NCBI RefSeq assembly: GCF_029168315.1
Contig: NZ_JARGYD010000005.1
Coordinates: 256,942-320,941 of the forward strand
DNA: 64,000 bases
Origin: Psychromarinibacter halotolerans
GTDB lineage: Bacteria > Pseudomonadota > Alphaproteobacteria > Rhodobacterales > Rhodobacteraceae
Direction: 5' to 3'
Shown: in pieces, positions 24,400 to 32,035 of the stretch
Layout of the letters: every line of letters begins with the position of its first letter
How positions within the stretch are numbered: position 1 is the first letter of the stretch
Translations under genes and position numbers: made by a program
Notes under the pieces: generated by a model
What the model was told of the DNA's origin: nothing
The model's database searches: none
The model's input: the letters and a program-made list of their open reading frames with translations, nothing else

Positions 24400-25794
24400 C
24401 TATGTTGCGTCCGTGGTCTGCGGGTCCTCCGCCCGCTGGGTGACCACCTGACACTCGGTGAATTCGCGGATCGCCTCGTCGCCGCCGAAGCGGCCGTAGC
24501 CCGATGACTTCACCCCGCCGAACGGCATCAGCGGGTCGTCGAATACGGTCGAGCGGTTGATGTGGCCGATGCCGGTCTCGACGGTGCGCAGCAGCGCCTC
24601 GGCCTTCGCCGTGTCGCGGCTGAAGACGGACACCACGAGCCCGAACTCGGTATCGTTTGCCAGCGACAGCGCTTCTTCCGCGTCGCCCGCGCGGATCACG
24701 CCGACGATGGGGCCGAAGGCTTCCTCGGCGTAGATGCGCATTCCGGGGGTGACGTGATCCAGCACGGTGGGCTGGAACGTCGCGCCAAGGCTGTCGCCCC
24801 CGGCGGCAAGGCGCGCGCCGTGGCTTAAGGCGTCATCGACGATCCCGCGCAGGCGCAGCGCCGCGCCGGGACTGATAAGCGACCCAAGCGGCGACGTGCC
24901 GGGCGCGGGCGCGCGCAGACTTTCGGCGCGAGCGACAAGGCGTTGGGTGAACGCGTCGGCGACCGAGGCGTCGACCACAATGCGTTCGGTCGACATGCAA
25001 ATCTGACCTTGGTTGAAGAACGCCCCGTGCGCGGCTTCTTCGGCGGCAAGGTCAAGATCGGCGTCCGCCAGCACGACCATCGTGCCCTTGCCGGACAGTT
25101 CCATCAGACAGGGTTTCAGATGCCGCGCGGCGGTGACTGCGATCTCGCGCCCGACACGGGTCGAGCCGGTGAAGTTCACGCGACGCACCGCGGGGTGCGC
25201 GATCAGGGCGGCGACGACCTCTTCCGCGTGGTCCGGCGCGTTCGTGACGAAGTTCAGCACGCCCGGCGGCAGGCCCGCGTCGATCAGCACGCGCGCCACC
25301 CATTCATGGGTCTTCGGGCACAGTTCAGAGGCCTTCAGAACCACGGTGTTGCCACAGGCCAGCGGAGCGGCGACGGCCCGCGTCGCCAGCGTGACGGACG
25401 CGTTCCACGGCGCGATGGCCAGCACCACACCGGCGGGCCGTCTGCGCACCACCAGCCGGGCGCCGGGCAGGGCGCCTTGGGTCACGGTTTCCATCATGTG
25501 ATCCGGCAACTCGGACGCCTGCCGCAAGATGGCCACCGCGATTTCGACGTTGAACCGTATCCAGTCGGCGGCAGAGCCGACTTCTTTCGCGGCGATTGCC
25601 ACCGCTTCCTCTTGCCGGTCCAGCATCAGCGTGGCGGCCCGGCGCAGGATCTCGGCACGGTCGCCGGGCGCGGTCGCGGACCAGTGGTGAAAGGCCGCGG
25701 CCGCAGCGGTGGCGGCGCGGCGCGCATCCGCCGCGCGCGCCGCGCACGCCTTGGTCACGACGTCATCCGACAATGGGCCACGGCGTTCGAACAC
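24400..25794 (-). CDS. NAD(P)-dependent aldehyde dehydrogenase
   Basis: A complete ALDH core of 464 residues from the GTG at 25794: cofactor loop APWNASV (128-134), FTGST (208-212), base Glu232 in ELSGKGT (Ser in place of the usual second Gly of ELGGK), nucleophile Cys266 in NQGQICMSTE, and the C-terminal PFGGVKSSGYGRFGG. The family N terminus usually has LIINGE before FERR. That sequence is present in frame upstream (LIINGESESAAPGPVFERRG), so the true start is probably further 5'. No ATG, GTG or TTG lies there; a CTG at 25849-25851 has GGGGAGG 6 bases before it. First gene of the liv-type operon, divergent from the AraC gene. Confidence 0.88.
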   Translation of the reverse strand: MFERRGPLSDDVVTKACAARAADARRAATAAAAAFHHWSATAPGDRAEILRRAATLMLDRQEEAVAIAAKEVGSAADWIRFNVEIAVAILRQASELPDHMMETVTQGALPGARLVVRRRPAGVVLAIAPWNASVTLATRAVAAPLACGNTVVLKASELCPKTHEWVARVLIDAGLPPGVLNFVTNAPDHAEEVVAALIAHPAVRRVNFTGSTRVGREIAVTAARHLKPCLMELSGKGTMVVLADADLDLAAEEAAHGAFFNQGQICMSTERIVVDASVADAFTQRLVARAESLRAPAPGTSPLGSLISPGAALRLRGIVDDALSHGARLAAGGDSLGATFQPTVLDHVTPGMRIYAEEAFGPIVGVIRAGDAEEALSLANDTEFGLVVSVFSRDTAKAEALLRTVETGIGHINRSTVFDDPLMPFGGVKSSGYGRFGGDEAIREFTECQVVTQRAEDPQTTDAT

Positions 25795-25916
25795 CGGTCC
25801 CGGAGCCGCGGATTCCGACTCTCCGTTAATGATCAGATGCGACTGAAACAGCGTTCTCCTCCCCAGGAACCGCGGCCAGTCAAGCCGACGTACAGGGAAG
25901 AAGGCGCTATGCAGCG

Positions 25917-25931
25917 GTCATAGTAAATGAC
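25917..25931. promoter_or_regulatory. Inverted repeat in the divergent araC-type/ALDH promoter region
   Basis: GTCAT-AGTAA-ATGAC, a perfect 5-5-5 inverted repeat between the divergent aldehyde dehydrogenase operon and the AraC-family gene. It lies 41 bases before the AraC start. It could be an operator, but so short a repeat may be chance. Confidence 0.25.
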
Positions 25932-25971
25932 AGTCTGTGGGAAACGGTTAGCTATTTGAGGGAGGAGAGCC

Positions 25972-26874
25972 ATGCCGCTTGGCAGGGAACGTGCGTTCCA
26001 GACCGAACTGATCCGGGGAAAGGCGTTCTCTGGCGGGCTGTGGCCCGTGGTGCTGGGCCGCGCCGATTCCCTGCCGGTGCGGTCCCGCGCGGCGCTGCTG
26101 CTGGAAGAAGGCGCGGCGCGGCTTGAAACGGCGGACGGCGGGCGGGACATCACCGGGCCGGCGCTGGCATGGATCTCGTGGCCCGAAGACGCGCGGATCG
26201 TCGTCGCGCCGGGCTCTGTAGGATCGCTGATGGTTGTGGGCGTCACGACCTTGCTAAACGCCATCGGCCATACGCCCGAGGCCGCCGAACTGCGCGGGTT
26301 CGCCGAACGGGACATGCTGCTGGCTCTGGCGGACAGACCGCAGCTGCGGCGGCGGTTAGAGGCCGGGATCGGCGCGATCCTCGATGAACGCGCCGGTGCG
26401 GCGGCGGCGGCGCGCACCATCATCGAGTCTCATCTGCGCATCATGCTGGTCCGGCTTTGGCGTGCGCAGGACGTGGCGGGCCATGCCGGCAATCCGCGCT
26501 CTCCGGCAGAGCAATTGTTCAACCGTTTCAGTGGCCTGCTGGAAGAACATTATCGCGATCACTGGACGGTTCAGGACTATGCCCGCGTGCTGGGCGTGTC
26601 GCGCGACCGGCTGGGCGACATCTGCCGGCGCATCGACGGGCGGTCGCCGAAGGACTTGTGCGCCGCACGGCTGGCGATGGAGGCGCGAATGCTGCTGGAA
26701 CGCTCGACCCATTCCGTCGAGCAGATCGCCGGGCTGCTGGGCTTCGCGACGTCGTCACAGTTTTCGCGCTTCTTCAGCCGCGCGGCGGGGCTGCCGCCGG
26801 GTCGGTTCCGCGCTGAACTGCCAAGACGACGGCGCGAGGCGGACGACGCGGGCGCGCTGCACGCATGGCCCTAG
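25972..26874 (+). CDS. AraC-family transcriptional regulator
   Basis: A 300-residue regulator with an N-terminal cupin-like sensor region (about 1-120) and a C-terminal AraC DNA-binding domain: the first helix-turn-helix at about 199-223 (WTVQDYARVLGVSRDRLGDI) and the second at about 247-272 (SVEQIAGLLGFATSSQFSRF), followed by the GLPPGRFR segment. The ATG follows a GGGAGGAGAG ribosome site. It is divergent from the operon with two aldehyde dehydrogenases and the LivFGMH importer, so it is the likely activator of that operon. The effector is unknown, perhaps the imported compound or an aldehyde made from it. Confidence 0.88.
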   Translation: MPLGRERAFQTELIRGKAFSGGLWPVVLGRADSLPVRSRAALLLEEGAARLETADGGRDITGPALAWISWPEDARIVVAPGSVGSLMVVGVTTLLNAIGHTPEAAELRGFAERDMLLALADRPQLRRRLEAGIGAILDERAGAAAAARTIIESHLRIMLVRLWRAQDVAGHAGNPRSPAEQLFNRFSGLLEEHYRDHWTVQDYARVLGVSRDRLGDICRRIDGRSPKDLCAARLAMEARMLLERSTHSVEQIAGLLGFATSSQFSRFFSRAAGLPPGRFRAELPRRRREADDAGALHAWP

Positions 26875-26898
26875 ATGGGCCACGCGAACGCGAAGCCT

Positions 26899-27822
26899 TC
26901 AGGCGCTGAGTCCTTCCAGCACCAGTTCAAGCAGGCGTTGCGCAATGGGGCTGAGCGGGCGGCTTTTCATCCGGATCAGGTGATACGGGGGCAGGGTGAT
27001 CGGCTCGTGGCTGAAGAAGGTGGTGACACCGTCGGCGCGCATCGACCGCACAAGGTCCGCCACCTCGCGCGCAGCGGGAGAGATCGCGTCGGATTCCGCG
27101 ATGAAGGCCAGCACCACCAGCAGCGAGGCCGAATTCACGACGTCCTGCGGCGGTGGCAAACCGGCGGCAAGATGCGCGCGGTCGACGGCCTCGCGGATGG
27201 GCATCCCCGGCGCCTGAACGACCCATGTGTAGTCCGACAGCTGTTTCAGCGAGGGGCGCGGCCCGCTGGCCAGCGGATGCCCGGCGCGAACCAGAAATTC
27301 CATGTGTTCGGGCCGGCCACGCAACACCTGAAGCTGGGTCGCGTCGATGCCGGGCGTCACGCGGGACAGCACGAAATCGTATTCCCCCTGCATAAGCCCC
27401 TGCATCAGGTCGACGCTGGGCGCGACGTCCACGCGCACTTCGGGGTTGCCGGATTCCTGCTTTAGCCGCCGAATGGCGGGCACCACGAAGGCCACCGACG
27501 CCCCGGTCACCGCGCCGACCCGCACCACGCCGGTCGCACCGGATCGGAAGGCCTCTAGCTCGTCCGCCGCTTGATCCAGTCCCGACAGCAGCAGCCCGGC
27601 ATGGCGGACCAGAACCTCGCCGACGGGCGAGGCCGTCATCCCCTTGGGATGGCGCAGGAAAACCGGCGCGCCGACGATGCGCTCTACTTCGGACAGGGCG
27701 CGCGAGGCGGCGGGTTGCGTCATCGCCAGACGCTCGGCCGCCAGCGACAGTTGGCCGAGGTCATTGATAGTGCGGATAAGCTGAAAATGCCTGAGTTGCA
27801 GGCGAGTGATCGCGGATCTCAT
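26899..27822 (-). CDS. gbpR: LysR-family regulator of sugar uptake (GbpR-like)
   Basis: A 307-residue LysR regulator: winged helix at about 8-66 with LAMTQPAASRALSEVE as the recognition segment, and a two-lobed effector domain from about 95. The sequence VVRVGAVTGASVAFVVPAIR is typical of the GbpR/galactose-binding-protein-regulator group. It is divergent from chvE-gguA-gguB, the arrangement described for gbpR and chvE in Agrobacterium. There GbpR controls chvE in response to arabinose, galactose and related sugars. The start lies 7 bases from a perfect inverted repeat at 27829-27848. The name rests on position and protein resemblance. Confidence 0.85.
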   Translation of the reverse strand: MRSAITRLQLRHFQLIRTINDLGQLSLAAERLAMTQPAASRALSEVERIVGAPVFLRHPKGMTASPVGEVLVRHAGLLLSGLDQAADELEAFRSGATGVVRVGAVTGASVAFVVPAIRRLKQESGNPEVRVDVAPSVDLMQGLMQGEYDFVLSRVTPGIDATQLQVLRGRPEHMEFLVRAGHPLASGPRPSLKQLSDYTWVVQAPGMPIREAVDRAHLAAGLPPPQDVVNSASLLVVLAFIAESDAISPAAREVADLVRSMRADGVTTFFSHEPITLPPYHLIRMKSRPLSPIAQRLLELVLEGLSA

Positions 27823-27828
27823 GCGCTA

Positions 27829-27848
27829 ACATACCGAGATTGGTATGT
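27829..27848. promoter_or_regulatory. Candidate GbpR operator
   Basis: ACATACC-GAGATT-GGTATGT, a perfect 7-6-7 inverted repeat between gbpR and chvE, just upstream of the gbpR start. Its inner ATACC...GGTAT contains a T-N11-A type LysR core. The position suits autoregulation of gbpR and activation of chvE, whose start is 138 bases away. Confidence 0.5.
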
Positions 27849-27986
27849 GGAATGCTAGAAAAATCAATTGAACGTTATGAAGGAACGCAACATAGATCTG
27901 CACGGGGTGCATATCAGCCCTGAAATTTCATCCTGCACTGCAGGGGGCGGCCCAGAGGAAGGGCTGTCCGACACCGGGAGGACATC

Positions 27987-29051
27987 ATGAAAAAACTGAC
28001 TCTGGGGCTTTCCGCCCTGGCTCTTGGCGCGTCTCTGCTGGCCGCGCCCGCGATTGCCCAGGACAAGGGCCTGATCGGCATCGCGATGCCGACCAAATCC
28101 TCGGCCCGCTGGATTTCCGACGGCGAATCGATGGTCGAGCAGTTCGAAGCCGCCGGTTACGAGACCGATCTTCAGTACGCCGAAGACGACATTCCGAACC
28201 AGCTGGCCCAGATCGAGAACATGATCACCAAGGGCGTCGACGTCCTGGTCATCGCCGCCATCGACGGCACCACGCTGTCGAACGCGCTGGAGAACGCGCA
28301 CTTCGCCGACATCCAGACGATCGCCTACGACCGCCTGATCCGTGACAGCGAATACGTCGATTACTATGCCACTTTCGACAACTTCCAGGTTGGCGTGCAG
28401 CAGGCGACCTCGCTGGTCGAAGGTCTCGAGGAACGCTTCCCCGATGCGGAAAGCTGGAACGTCGAACTGTTCGGCGGCTCGCCGGACGATAACAACGCCT
28501 ACTTCTTCTACGACGGCGCCATGTCGGTTCTCGACCCGCTGATCGAAGAGGGCAAGGTGAACGTCGTGTCCGGCCAGATGGGCATGGACACCGTCGGCAC
28601 CCTGCGTTGGGACGGCGCCGTGGCGCAGGCCCGCATGGATAACCTGCTGTCGGCCCACTACACCGACGCGCAGGTGCATGGCGTGCTGTCGCCCTATGAC
28701 GGCCTGTCCATCGGCATCCTGTCGTCGCTGAAAGGCGTCGGCTACGGCTCGGGCGACCTGCCGATGCCGATCGTCACCGGGCAAGACGCCGAACTGCAGT
28801 CGATCAAGTCGATCATCGCAGGCGAGCAGTACTCGACCATCTTCAAGGACACCCGCGAACTGGCCCGCGTCACCGTGGGTATGGTCGAGGCCCTGCTGGA
28901 AGGCGGCGAGCCCGAGATCAACGACACCGAAACCTACGACAACGGTGTGAAGGTCGTGCCCAGCTACCTGCTGAAGCCGGTTCCGGTCGATGCCTCGAAT
29001 TACGAGGAAATCGTGATCGACTCCGGCTACCACTCGGCCGACGATCTCTGA
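27987..29051 (+). CDS. chvE: ChvE-type periplasmic multiple-sugar-binding protein
   Basis: A periplasmic receptor for L-arabinose, D-galactose, D-glucose and related sugars feeding GguAB. The 354-residue protein has a signal peptide cleaved after AIA (22-24). The mature N terminus DKGLIGIAMPTKSSARWISD, together with QYAEDDIPNQLAQIENM, NVELFGGSPDDNNAYFFYDG and GVKVVPSYLLKPV, matches Agrobacterium ChvE almost position for position from memory. The ATG follows GGGAGGA. In Agrobacterium the sugar-loaded form also signals to VirA; no virA is in this window, so a plain transport role is inferred. A hairpin separates it from gguA. Confidence 0.95.
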   Translation: MKKLTLGLSALALGASLLAAPAIAQDKGLIGIAMPTKSSARWISDGESMVEQFEAAGYETDLQYAEDDIPNQLAQIENMITKGVDVLVIAAIDGTTLSNALENAHFADIQTIAYDRLIRDSEYVDYYATFDNFQVGVQQATSLVEGLEERFPDAESWNVELFGGSPDDNNAYFFYDGAMSVLDPLIEEGKVNVVSGQMGMDTVGTLRWDGAVAQARMDNLLSAHYTDAQVHGVLSPYDGLSIGILSSLKGVGYGSGDLPMPIVTGQDAELQSIKSIIAGEQYSTIFKDTRELARVTVGMVEALLEGGEPEINDTETYDNGVKVVPSYLLKPVPVDASNYEEIVIDSGYHSADDL

Positions 29052-29066
29052 TCGCAACGTAAAGAC

Positions 29067-29092
29067 GCCCCTGCCCGCAACAGGGCGGGGGC
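29067..29092 (+). other. Hairpin between chvE and gguA
   Basis: GCCCCTGCCC, loop GCAACA, GGGCGGGGGC: a 10-bp stem with one G-U pair in the 79-base gap. No T-run follows. The position fits a stabilising or attenuating structure that keeps binding-protein levels above those of the membrane parts. Confidence 0.6.
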
Positions 29093-29130
29093 CCACGAAA
29101 ATCCGCAGACATTCTTAGGGGGGGAGCCCG

Positions 29131-30651
29131 ATGGGCACGCTGCTGGAGATGCAAAGCATCACCAAGACCTTTCCCGGCGTGAAGGCGCTGGACGAGGTCA
29201 ACCTCCGGGTACAGGAGGGCGAGATCCACGCTCTCGTCGGCGAAAACGGCGCCGGCAAATCGACGCTGATGAAGGTTCTGTCCGGCGTCTATCCCCACGG
29301 CTCTTACGACGGCGAGATCCTGTACGCGGGCAATCCGGCCCGGTTCGGCGGCATCTCGGACAGCGAGCGCGAAGGGATCATCATCATTCACCAGGAACTG
29401 GCGCTGGTGCCGCTTCTGTCGATCGCCGAGAACCTGTTCCTTGGCAACGAGCGCGCCCGTGGCGGCGTGATGAACTGGCAAGAAACCTTCCGCCGGTCCG
29501 AGGAGCTGCTGCGCCGCGTGGGGCTGAAAGAAGCGCCCGGCACGATGGTCGACAAGATCGGCGTCGGCAAGCAGCAGCTGGTCGAGATCGCCAAGGCGCT
29601 GGCCAAGGACGTGCGGCTGCTGATCCTTGACGAGCCCACCGCCGCGCTGTCGGAATCCGACAGTCAGGCGCTTTTGGACCTGCTGCTGGAACTGAAGGCG
29701 CAGGGCGTCACCTCGATCATCATCAGCCACAAGCTGAACGAGGTCCGGCGCGTGGCGGATTCGATCACCGTGATCCGCGACGGGTCCACCGTGTCGACCA
29801 TCGACGCGAAGACCGAAACCGTGACCGAGGACCGCATCGTGCGCGACATGGTCGGTCGCGACATGTCGCACCGCTATCCCGAGCGCGAGCGCCGGGCGGG
29901 CGAGGTGCTGTTCGAGGTGAAGAACTGGAACGTCTTCCACCCCGAGCATTCCGAACGTCAGGTCGTCCACGACGTGAACCTGTCGGTCCGCGCGGGCGAG
30001 GTCGTGGGCATCGCCGGCCTGATGGGCGCCGGGCGCACCGAACTTGCGATGAGCATCTTCGGCGGCAGCTATGGCCAGAACATCAGCGGCGAGGTCTTCC
30101 TGCACGGGCAGCCGATCAACACGTCGAGCGTCCGCGCCGCCATCGACAGCGGGCTGGCCTATGTGACCGAGGACCGCAAGGAACTTGGCCTGATCTTGGA
30201 AGAGACGATCCGCACCAACATCACGCTGGCGAACCTGCCGGGCGTGTCCTCGACCGGCGTGCTGAACGGGGCCGAGGAAACGCAGGTTGCCGAAAAGTAC
30301 CGCAAGGCGATGAACATCCGCACCCCCAGCGTGGTGCAGAAGGTGATGAACCTTTCGGGCGGCAACCAGCAGAAGGTGGTTCTGTCGAAGTGGCTGTTCG
30401 CGGGGCCCGAGGTGCTGATCCTTGACGAACCGACGCGCGGCATCGACGTCGGCGCGAAATACGAAATCTACAACATCATCAACGACCTCTCGCGCGAGGG
30501 GAAGGGTGTGCTGATGATCTCGTCCGAGATGCCCGAACTGCTGGGCATGTGCGACCGGATCTACGTCATGAACGAGGGCGAATTCGTCGGCGAACTGACC
30601 GCCGCCGAAGCCAGCCAAGAGCGCATCATGTCGCTCATCGTCACCGAATAG
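29131..30651 (+). CDS. gguA: GguA-type sugar ABC transporter ATP-binding protein
   Basis: A 506-residue tandem ATPase of the CUT2 sugar importer class. Domain 1 has Walker A GENGAGKST (about 37-45), a signature region around VGKQQLVEIAKALA and Walker B LLILDEPTAAL. Domain 2 has the degenerate Walker A GLMGAGRTE, signature LSGGNQQKVVLSKWL and Walker B LILDEPTRGIDVG. This asymmetry is normal for the class. A GGGGGGAG stretch precedes the ATG. It energises uptake with GguB and ChvE. Confidence 0.95.
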   Translation: MGTLLEMQSITKTFPGVKALDEVNLRVQEGEIHALVGENGAGKSTLMKVLSGVYPHGSYDGEILYAGNPARFGGISDSEREGIIIIHQELALVPLLSIAENLFLGNERARGGVMNWQETFRRSEELLRRVGLKEAPGTMVDKIGVGKQQLVEIAKALAKDVRLLILDEPTAALSESDSQALLDLLLELKAQGVTSIIISHKLNEVRRVADSITVIRDGSTVSTIDAKTETVTEDRIVRDMVGRDMSHRYPERERRAGEVLFEVKNWNVFHPEHSERQVVHDVNLSVRAGEVVGIAGLMGAGRTELAMSIFGGSYGQNISGEVFLHGQPINTSSVRAAIDSGLAYVTEDRKELGLILEETIRTNITLANLPGVSSTGVLNGAEETQVAEKYRKAMNIRTPSVVQKVMNLSGGNQQKVVLSKWLFAGPEVLILDEPTRGIDVGAKYEIYNIINDLSREGKGVLMISSEMPELLGMCDRIYVMNEGEFVGELTAAEASQERIMSLIVTE

Positions 30652-30663
30652 GGAGGGGCAGGA

Positions 30664-31872
30664 ATGTCCGACACGGTTTCCCCCACCGAGGGGCAGGCAG
30701 AGGCAGGCGGCAAGGGGCTGTCCGGCTATCTTATCGGCCACATGCGCGAATTCGGGCTGCTGTTCGCCCTGATCGCGATCATGGTCTTCTTTGAGATCGT
30801 GACCGGCGGCACCCTGATGCGGCCGATCAACATCACCAACCTGTTCCTGCAGAACAGCTATATCATCATCATGGCGCTGGGGATGCTGATCGTCATCGTC
30901 GGCGGCAACATCGACCTCAGCGTGGGGTCCGTGATGGGCTTCATCGGGGCGCTGGCGGCGGTGATGATCGTCAACTGGGACTGGTCCGTCTACATGGCCA
31001 TCCCCGCCTGTCTGCTGGTCGGCATCCTGATCGGGGCGGCGCAGGGCTATTGGGTCGCGTACTGGAACATCCCGTCGTTCATCGTGACGCTTGCCGGGAT
31101 GCTGGTGTTCCGCGGCCTGTCGCTGTGGCTGCTGCAGGGCCAGTCCATCGGTCCGTTCCCGCGCGAATTCCAGGCGCTGTCGACGGGCTTCATCCCTGAC
31201 CTGTTCGGGGTGGACCGGCCGAACGTGACCGCGCTGGTGGTCGGCGCGGTGGTGGTGGCCATCATCGTCTGGACCGGGATGCGCAAGCGCAGCCGCAACG
31301 TGGCCTACGGGATCGAAGCGGAACCGATGCCCTTCTTCGTGATCCGCAACGCCATCGTTGCCGGGGCGTTCATGTTCCTCGTCTACAAGCTGTCCACCTT
31401 CCGTGGCCTGCCGAACGTGCTGATCACGATGGGCGTGTTGTTCATCATCTACGCCTTCATCACCGAGCAGACGACGCTGGGCCGGCGGATCTATGCGCTG
31501 GGCGGCAACAAGAAGGCGGCGAAGCTGTCGGGCATCGCGACCGAGCGGCTGACCTTCCTGACCTTCGTCAACATGGGTTTCCTTGCTGCGCTGGCCGGTC
31601 TGATCTTCGCGGCGCGTCTGAACACGGCGACACCCAAGGCGGGCTTTGCGCTGGAACTGGACGTGATCGCGGCGGTGTTCATCGGCGGCGCGTCGATGTC
31701 CGGCGGCGTGGGCAAGATCGTGGGCGCGGTGGTCGGTGCGTTCATCATGGGCGTGATGAACAACGGCATGTCGATCATGGGGATCGGCATTGATTACCAG
31801 CAGGTGATCAAGGGGCTGGTGCTTTTGGCCGCCGTGATCTTCGACGTCTACAACAAACAGAAGCAGGGGTAG
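30664..31872 (+). CDS. gguB: GguB-type sugar ABC transporter permease
   Basis: A 402-residue CUT2-type permease with about ten membrane spans and the family landmarks GGNIDLSVGSVMGFIGA (third span region), IPSFIVTLAGMLVFRGL and GRRIYALGGNKKAAKLSGI, the last holding the cytoplasmic coupling loop. It starts 12 bases after gguA with a GGGAGGGG ribosome site. Together with ChvE and GguA it would import arabinose/galactose-type sugars for the enzymes encoded next. Confidence 0.94.
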   Translation: MSDTVSPTEGQAEAGGKGLSGYLIGHMREFGLLFALIAIMVFFEIVTGGTLMRPINITNLFLQNSYIIIMALGMLIVIVGGNIDLSVGSVMGFIGALAAVMIVNWDWSVYMAIPACLLVGILIGAAQGYWVAYWNIPSFIVTLAGMLVFRGLSLWLLQGQSIGPFPREFQALSTGFIPDLFGVDRPNVTALVVGAVVVAIIVWTGMRKRSRNVAYGIEAEPMPFFVIRNAIVAGAFMFLVYKLSTFRGLPNVLITMGVLFIIYAFITEQTTLGRRIYALGGNKKAAKLSGIATERLTFLTFVNMGFLAALAGLIFAARLNTATPKAGFALELDVIAAVFIGGASMSGGVGKIVGAVVGAFIMGVMNNGMSIMGIGIDYQQVIKGLVLLAAVIFDVYNKQKQG

Positions 31873-31881
31873 GGCGGGGTA

Positions 31882-31976
31882 CCCCCTCCCCGACCCTCCC
31901 CCTGTCAGGGGGAGGGAGCCGCGGGGCGGTGGGTGTTTCACCCCCTCCCCAACCCTCCCCCTGAAGGGGGAGGGAG
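31882..31976 (+). repeat. Two tandem C-rich palindromic repeat units
   Basis: The 163-base gap between gguB and the dehydratase holds two near-identical units, 31882-31917 and 31941-31975. Each begins CCCCCTCCCC and ends in a hairpin: arms CCCTCCCCC and GGGGGAGGG around TGTCA (31894-31916) and around TGAA (31953-31974). They resemble dispersed intergenic palindromic elements. They could fold as attenuators inside the operon or be mobile repeats that landed there. Confidence 0.7.
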
Positions 31977-32035
31977 ACCGGGCGCCGCTGCTTGGCCCCC
32001 TTAAGTCAGGTCCCATCGGGACAGGAGCTGAAAAC

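Noticed and set aside
27899..27944. Small inverted repeats TGCAC-GGG-GTGCA and CCTGCA-C-TGCAGG upstream of chvE
   Set aside because: Short arms and tiny spacers, not clearly placed relative to a promoter. The larger repeat at 27829-27848 is the better operator candidate.
31882..31976. A CRISPR-like array, or an insertion-sequence end
   Set aside because: Only two palindromic units are present, with no regular spacers, no cas genes and no transposase or target duplication.
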